From: Phoronis australis
Taxonomy: Eukaryota; Phoronida; Phoronidae
Length of the DNA stretch: 64,000 nucleotides
NCBI GenBank assembly: GCA_002633005.1
Contig: NMRA01000323.1
Span: 125,910-189,909 of the forward strand
Direction: 5' to 3'
The translations under genes and the position numbers were made by a program. The notes under the pieces were generated by a model. It saw nothing but the letters and a program-made list of their open reading frames with translations, did not search any database and had not been told where the DNA came from. The stretch's first letter is position 1. The number at the start of each line of letters is the position of its first letter. Positions 60,301 through 64,000 of the stretch are shown in pieces.

Positions 60301-63300
60301 TTCCATTTCTGCAGTTCATCATCTGTTGGTTCAGTAATATAGTAAAGCTGCTATAAACTCATATTCTGGTGTTAAAAACATCAACTTTCTTCTGAAGCAG
60401 CATCATTACGTTCTTGTCCTTCGTTTGAATTGAAACCGGTTACCTCGAATCATCTGGAATTCCCTTGACGCCAGCGTTGCTTTGGCGACTGAAACTAACC
60501 CGCTGCGACAAATAATTTTATGGATTTGGTCTGAAGCTTTTACGACCTGCTAGTTCTCAAGCCTGGTTTACAAATTTTTGTTGTCGTAGCCTAAATCAAG
60601 GTTGGATTTTGACTGAAAGCACGTGTATTGAAATGGGATATCACGCATGTGAGTCTGCTCACTAACAGCTGTTAATTAGTATGTTCTTGAATGCCAGTAC
60701 ACTGCTTGGTTTTTGCATTTAAAAAATAATTTCAGGTGGTCTGATACACGTTGCACCAGACCTGCGCAGACCGCTCAAATGGGCACATTGCACTGATGAC
60801 CTGGAACCATTTTTATGCTTTATTGAATTAAATATAGTTGAAACTAAGCTGAGGAAATAGACCTGACCTGGAGTAAATGAAGTGGACTTCAGGCAGTAGT
60901 TACCACGTAGTTAAATCAGCTGGTACTTCACGTGTTTGATATTGGGTCTAGATTAAAGCGGTCAGCAGCCATTAAATTTTTATAGTTATTACCTTCAGAT
61001 AAATGTTGAGTTTAGTTTGACAAAATCGATGGTAGTTGTTGTAAAGCCTTTGCAGAATGCAAGTAATATATTTTCTTGTTTGCTTTGTTCGATATAGCCT
61101 TTATATTTACAAATTGATATACAGAAAATGTAACAGAGTACTAGTTAGAAGTTAAAGCTATAGAGATCACGTCATGCTTTTTGAGATGTATTTGTTCCTT
61201 GCGATGTATTTTGTTGCTGTTTTTTATATGTCGAGTTACTGTTGTTAAACAGGCCATGAATCCAATGTACTTCATCAATTCCTTCTACAACAGTATTGTA
61301 TTCGCTGCTGCAAGCTTAGTTTATTTGAAGCCACCTTAAACCATAGTCTGGTGTTAAAAACGGCATTTTTCCCAGCCATATTTGCTGTTCCAAGGCAACA
61401 TTATTGCATACGTATCCTTGATTTAATTTGAATTGATGGCTGTATAAAATAGCGTGGATTTCCTCTGGTGTCCATACTGCCTAGCCGGCTGCAACACAAG
61501 TCCACTGTAATAAGCACCTTAATGGCTCTTGTCTGAAGTGTTGATGCTTTGTCAGTATTTCTCAAGCCTAGAAATTGTTTCCAATTATGAGTAATAAGGA
61601 ACAATTTCAGACGGGTTTTATAACATTAAGTGACCTAGATCAAACTTTGGCCTTTTGTTCAGAAGGTGTGGGATTAATGCACCTTTAAAACAGCACCTTA
61701 AGCAGTAGTTCTGTGCTAGCAGGTACCGATATTGACTTGATATACGGACCGTTGAATGGATATTTAATTATGTGATTTTTTTCATAACTCACTGGTGCTT
61801 AGATGCTCTGCACTGTTCACAGTAACTGCCATGAAAAATCAATATTAATTTTATTTCAGGATATATTCAATGCCTTACTAAAGCAGAACCCATCGTTACT
61901 GCACCGACTGCCTTGTGAGTGGAATGTACAGCTGAGTGAGAATACACGTAGTGAGCAGTGCTACACTGAAGTGCAAGACCTTAAGGTGGGTGTCAGGCTC
62001 ACGAGTCCTGCAGCGTTTGGCTTCCTAGAGATCAAAGTGCTGGATTATTTTCATTTCCACACTCTGTTGTACTCCATGTGATCTGGAGTAAACTGTCATT
62101 TTGTTATACACAACATATAAGATTTTTTAGAAAAATCCTTAAAGTCCTATTTCTAATAGTCCCTTATGTAAAAGTGGAGGACTTTAAAAACAAATCTTAA
62201 CACTGATCTGGTGAATAGTGCAGAAAACCTAGAAACTGAAAGTTTAATGATCAGCCATTTTTGGAATATGATGTTCTCCAGTTATCCAAATTTGGACATT
62301 TTTCAAAGGTCCTGTATAACATTAATTCATTTCACAACTGTGGTGCAGTTTGATACCTGCATGCTACTCGTATGACTCAGATTCAATTCGTAGATTTATC
62401 GAGACGTTCATTCTTTCCCGTTCCAATAGACATGAGTTTCTTAAGTTTGCATTTTGTCTTTGGAATGCTAGCTAAGGGCCTTTCCATACCAGAAAGAGTC
62501 GGACAGTGTGAATCAAGCATAAATAGACACTGTGAAGCAAGCATCATAAATAGACACTGTGAACCAAACATAAATAGACACTGTGAACCAAGCATAAATA
62601 GACAGTGTGAACCAAGCATAAAGAGACAGTGTGAACCAAGCATAAATAGACACTGTGAACCAAGCGTAAATAGACACTGTGAACCAAGCATAAATAGACA
62701 GTCTGAACCAAGCATAAATAGACAGTGTGAACCAAGCATAAATAGACAGTGTACAGTCGTTGGTTTTGTAACTCAAGTTGTGTTTTTGGCCAAGGTTGCT
62801 CATTTCCACTTGTTACTAGTCTAGTACTTATCAGAAACTTGAAGAGCCCTCTTTTCTGGCTCGTGATTGGTGATAGAAGTGAAGACTGGCCCTCCTAACA
62901 GAGGCACAGATTGGTCTCTTCATCACAGTAAATGTCTTTTAGTTTAACTCCATGTTGATTTTCACTGGGTAACAGCTACACATTTATTATCTCACAGTGC
63001 GCATATACTGCGCTGGTGTTAGGTCATAGCAAATCCCCTCCACTGATCCAACACCTGTCAGGCTAATCAACTCATGTGACTTTCCAAATAAGGAAGTCAA
63101 TACAGTCAGGAAATTGACTGTATTTCTGTCTTGCACGAAGCCGACTTCGCGCTGGAGATCAGAACAAGGCTACACTCATCCCCAACCCGTGTTGTCTAGA
63201 TGTTTAAACAGACTTGGACTCAGAGTTTGACGTGACAATGCCCTTAACAGAATAAAGCACACCCTCAAATTGTGATGAAGTTCTTCAGTAACTTAATAAG

Positions 63301-63638
63301 CTATGACTTATTTCCTGGAATTTTTCATGTCCCCGAATGCTTGGGCTGAAAAAGTTTTAATTTACCTCAATCTTGGCATTTGGACTTGGCTGAAACCTGC
63401 GTGAAGCCTGCATTGTTAGCTCTTGTTTAGGTAATTTGGTAATGCTATATTTCTTAAAACCTGTTTATTATAATTTCAGATCATTCACTGGAATTCACCT
63501 CAGAAATTGAAAGTGAAAAATAAGCACGTAGGCTACTTCCGAAATCTCTACCTCACTTTCCTGGAATATGATGGTAATCTACTGAAACAGGAACTGTTTG
63601 GGTGCAATAGGGGGCGCAATAATCAATATCAAGACAAG
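42291..63638 (+). CDS. LARGE: LARGE xylosyl-/glucuronyltransferase, N-terminal part (GT8 domain; gene continues past window)
   Basis: LARGE is a Golgi type II membrane enzyme that builds matriglycan, the Xyl-GlcA polymer on alpha-dystroglycan that binds laminin. The exons here give 411 residues when one of the two alternative exons 6 is used. They encode a cytosolic MRLKKR and signal anchor (7-28), a coiled-coil stem ([20 protein letters not shown]), sequons at N91 and N100, then the GT8 xylosyltransferase domain. That domain begins VAIVCAG near 121 and includes [17 protein letters not shown], the metal-binding D223-T-D225, [26 protein letters not shown]...[25 protein letters not shown] and [17 protein letters not shown]. 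All agree closely with vertebrate LARGE1/2. The GT49 half is missing only because the window ends. A TGA at 42279-42281, in frame 12 nt upstream, fixes the start. As a probable pre-duplication gene it is equally an orthologue of LARGE1 and LARGE2. Confidence 0.95.
44831..45091 (-). mobile_element. CAGGGCTTGGAAT MITE, full copy
   Basis: Begins CAGGGCTTGGAAT and ends ATTCCAAGCCCTG, a perfect 13-bp inverted pair, 261 bp overall. The body matches the reverse of 52486-52722. The ends recall hAT elements, but no 8-bp target duplication is clear. Confidence 0.8.
45137..45375 (+). repeat. Dispersed repeat of about 240 bp, copy 2
   Basis: TTAGCACACAATATGGCGGA...GACAAGTG, TTCTCCACAAAAATA, GTGTAGATGTCATA and TTATTTTTGTGTGAAATA, in the same order as 35187-35425. 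Confidence 0.65.
46070..46577. mobile_element. MITE-like element with GGGCCTTTCATA ends, about 500 bp
   Basis: Left end GGGCCTTTCATACTAAC (46071) and right end CAATATGAAAGGGCC are inverted with few mismatches. CAGTATGAACGCTTAACTCC is repeated inside (46120 and 46221) and echoed at the right end (CAGTATGAACGGTCCAGTTA). Confidence 0.6.
49149..50083 (+). mobile_element. ATGCGYCCACATAT-family element, 0.93-kb copy
   Basis: Begins with the near-perfect hairpin ATGCGCCCACATAT-TT-ATATGTGGACGCAT and ends GTGGGCGCATTTCAACGCTC. Internal units match those at 35673-37265. No intact ORF. Confidence 0.8.
51591..51705 (+). CDS. LARGE: LARGE exon 2 (stem, coiled coil)
   Basis: Acceptor CCCTTTTGCAG|. The split codon gives Arg31. 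It encodes [20 protein letters not shown] and [17 protein letters not shown], matching the [20 protein letters not shown] type stem of vertebrates. Donor AG|GTAAAG. Confidence 0.88.
51737..51793. repeat. Inverted repeat just after LARGE exon 2
   Basis: TTTTGAGAACCGGTTTT (51737-51753) pairs with AAAACTGGTTCTCAAAA (51777-51793), 16 of 17 positions, over a 23-bp loop. It starts 31 bp past the exon 2 donor, so it could fold in the pre-mRNA. Confidence 0.75.
52486..52722 (+). mobile_element. CAGGGCTTGGAAT MITE, copy in LARGE intron 2
   Basis: Begins CAGGGCTTGGAATTTTACTC and ends ATTCCAAGCTCTG. The body has TTAATTCATGCGCAAAC and GTAAGCCTATTTATTTGT, as in the copies at 23637 and 44831. Confidence 0.8.
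53475..53619 (+). CDS. LARGE: LARGE exon 3 (stem)
   Basis: Acceptor CTCTTTCAG|. AG+T gives Ser69, then 48 codons to PDVPKCQ. Variable stem with sequons NGS (N91) and NTT (N100). Its final Cys precedes the GT8 domain as in vertebrates. Donor GTATGT, phase 0. Confidence 0.85.
54273..54575 (+). CDS. LARGE: LARGE exon 4 (start of GT8 domain)
   Basis: 101 codons from [18 protein letters not shown] to MPPDMEK, phase 0/0. Contains [14 protein letters not shown] and [19 protein letters not shown], which contribute to the nucleotide-sugar site. Donor GTGCGT. Confidence 0.95.
55579..55740 (+). CDS. LARGE: LARGE exon 5 (DxD metal site)
   Basis: 54 codons, [20 protein letters not shown] to HRPWPAL, phase 0/0. 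D223-T-D225 is the Mn2+/UDP-binding DxD motif of GT8. Acceptor CTCTCCACAG|, donor GTGAGT. Confidence 0.96.
55870..56085. repeat. Dispersed repeat, copy in LARGE intron 5
   Basis: Matches 14010-14250 block by block (CCCTTCATTCTCGGTC, CATGACGGGAATTCCGGGTC). It fills most of the intron directly before exon 6a. Confidence 0.6.
56163..56294 (+). CDS. LARGE: LARGE exon 6a (alternative, upstream copy)
   Basis: 44 codons, phase 0/0, from [20 protein letters not shown] to [10 protein letters not shown]. Acceptor TTTGAAACTCAG| (weak pyrimidine tract), donor GTCCGA (weak). It is homologous to exon 6b. It differs at 12 residues, including Phe4 for Tyr, KYL for REL and MSTTA for MLSTS. It is the more diverged of the two from vertebrate LARGE. 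Weak splice sites suggest regulated inclusion. Confidence 0.88.
57139..57270 (+). CDS. LARGE: LARGE exon 6b (alternative, downstream copy)
   Basis: 44 codons, phase 0/0, from [20 protein letters not shown] to [10 protein letters not shown]. The acceptor follows a long T tract (GTGTTTTTTTTTGCATGCAG|); donor GTGCAA. It is closer to vertebrate LARGE, sharing [10 protein letters not shown] and [15 protein letters not shown]. Either 6a or 6b joins exon 5 and exon 7 in frame. Using both would add 44 residues without a stop. Confidence 0.93.
57405..57650 (-). repeat. Dispersed repeat of about 240 bp, copy 3 (reverse)
   Basis: Reversed relative of 35187 and 45137: GCGCCAAAATAATTGCCAAA, GTGACATCTTCACAG and GTGCGCCATATTGTGTGCTA, in opposite order and orientation. 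Confidence 0.55.
58948..59996 (+). repeat. 1.05-kb direct duplication, copy 1
   Basis: Near-identical to 59998-61048 (a handful of substitutions and 1-2 bp indels). It ends exactly at the single N (59997). This pattern fits an unmerged contig overlap more than a biological duplication. Confidence 0.95.
59998..61048 (+). repeat. 1.05-kb direct duplication, copy 2
   Basis: Starts right after the N with ACTTGGCTTGGGAATAATC and continues past 61048 into unique sequence. Confidence 0.95.
61860..61985 (+). CDS. LARGE: LARGE exon 7
   Basis: 42 codons, [20 protein letters not shown] to YTEVQDLK, phase 0/0. The first Asp completes the GT8 DQD motif begun by LADQ of exon 6a or 6b. Acceptor TTTTATTTCAG|, donor GTGGGT. 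Confidence 0.95.
62504..62753. repeat. 24-bp minisatellite, about 10 copies
   Basis: The unit is AAGCATAAATAGACA(C/G)TGTGAACC with one 27-bp variant. Because 24 is a multiple of three, the array is open in several frames (for example CEPSINRH repeated on +). It lies in LARGE intron 7 and is not coding. Confidence 0.95.
63480..63638 (+). CDS. LARGE: LARGE exon 8 (end of GT8 domain)
   Basis: 53 codons, [17 protein letters not shown] to NNQYQDK, phase 0/0. HW(N)SP is the conserved GT8 closing motif. After FGC the sequence turns variable, as in the family linker to GT49. Acceptor TATAATTTCAG|, donor GTAGGT. Confidence 0.95.
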
Positions 63639-64000
63639 GTAGGTGGTTGGTTGTTGTCACTTCAGAGATCTCCTGACGGTGCGGTTGTTTGATTTTTTGT
63701 TTTAGACACATTTGTGCAAGGAAATGCATAATGAATTCTATGGTTTAAAAAAATTGATCTGGTCTTGTGTCTTGACAAAAGTTATATTGGGTGTCTGGTA
63801 TTTTGTGAGCAATGTTTTGAATGGCCTGCAAAGCATAGTTACTCATTCGTTGCTTTGCATTTTTCTAATTCAATCTGCCTTTTAAAACAAAGTATAGTCA
63901 AGAAAGGTTGTGTTTTATATGCTCTGTGGCATTGTTAAAAGTCTATACAGCTTTGTTTGACTATCGTTTTGGTGCTTCTTAGCCACACTGTTGTTTCAGT
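63639..64000 (+). other. LARGE: LARGE intron 8, 5' part
   Basis: Follows the exon 8 donor. No further exon is visible before the window ends. Confidence 0.7.

Larger units (their letters stand above)
57271..61859 (+). other. LARGE: LARGE intron 6 (4.6 kb)
   Basis: Non-coding. Contains a reversed 240-bp dispersed repeat (57405-57650) and the 1.05-kb direct duplication (58948-61048). No further exon-6-like copy is present. Confidence 0.75.

Noticed and set aside
58948-61048. A true 1.05-kb segmental duplication in LARGE
   Set aside because: The N exactly at the junction and haplotype-like divergence make an assembly overlap the simpler explanation. Kept as a repeat feature with that warning.
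62372-62824. 150-aa repetitive protein on + and matching frames on -
   Set aside because: Created by the 24-bp minisatellite having no stops in several frames. Lies in a LARGE intron.
1-64000. CRISPR arrays, operons, ribosome binding sites or prophage
   Set aside because: Spliced genes, long introns and MITEs show an animal nuclear genome. The tandem arrays have no regular unique spacers.

Overview
The window is animal nuclear DNA. It is AT-rich, with long GT-AG introns, short exons and many small inverted-repeat (MITE-like) elements. Three protein-coding genes can be read. Protein similarity and repeat style suggest an invertebrate deuterostome (hemichordate, cephalochordate or similar). 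That placement is an inference; the sequence does not name the species.

Layout: (1) 1-1700 is non-coding with a direct repeat. (2) 2304-5484, + strand, encodes a highly charged coiled-coil protein of about 885 aa in two coding exons. It has two WLxxKRKQ motifs, as in CCDC181/CCDC34-type microtubule proteins. (3) 20898-7509, - strand, is a complete ten-exon PEX16 gene (358 aa), the peroxisome membrane biogenesis factor, convergent with gene 2. (4) 20899-42276 has no gene I can prove. It holds a decayed 1.68 kb Kolobok-like DNA transposon (TTAA flanks, 14-bp inverted ends extendable through TTAA, THAP zinc-finger relic with stop codons), several MITEs and tandem arrays, and perhaps untranslated 5' exons of the next gene. 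(5) 42291-63638, + strand, is the 5' part of a LARGE-type glycosyltransferase gene. It covers the type II membrane anchor, coiled-coil stem and complete GT8 xylosyltransferase domain. The GT49 glucuronyltransferase half lies beyond the window.

The most notable observation is in LARGE. The exon carrying the NTGVIL...LADQ core of the GT8 domain occurs twice in tandem (56163-56294 and 57139-57270). Both copies are 132 nt, phase 0/0, open and flanked by good splice sites. They share 32 of 44 residues while most synonymous positions differ. This looks like an old, selected pair of mutually exclusive exons in the catalytic domain. The divergent PEX16/LARGE arrangement also matches the human PEX16-LARGE2 neighbourhood on 11p11.2.

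PEX16 and LARGE have no known shared pathway: one builds peroxisomal membranes, the other makes matriglycan on alpha-dystroglycan in the Golgi. Three of the five single-N positions sit exactly where a directly repeated block ends, so the nearby 'tandem duplications' are probably unmerged contig overlaps.
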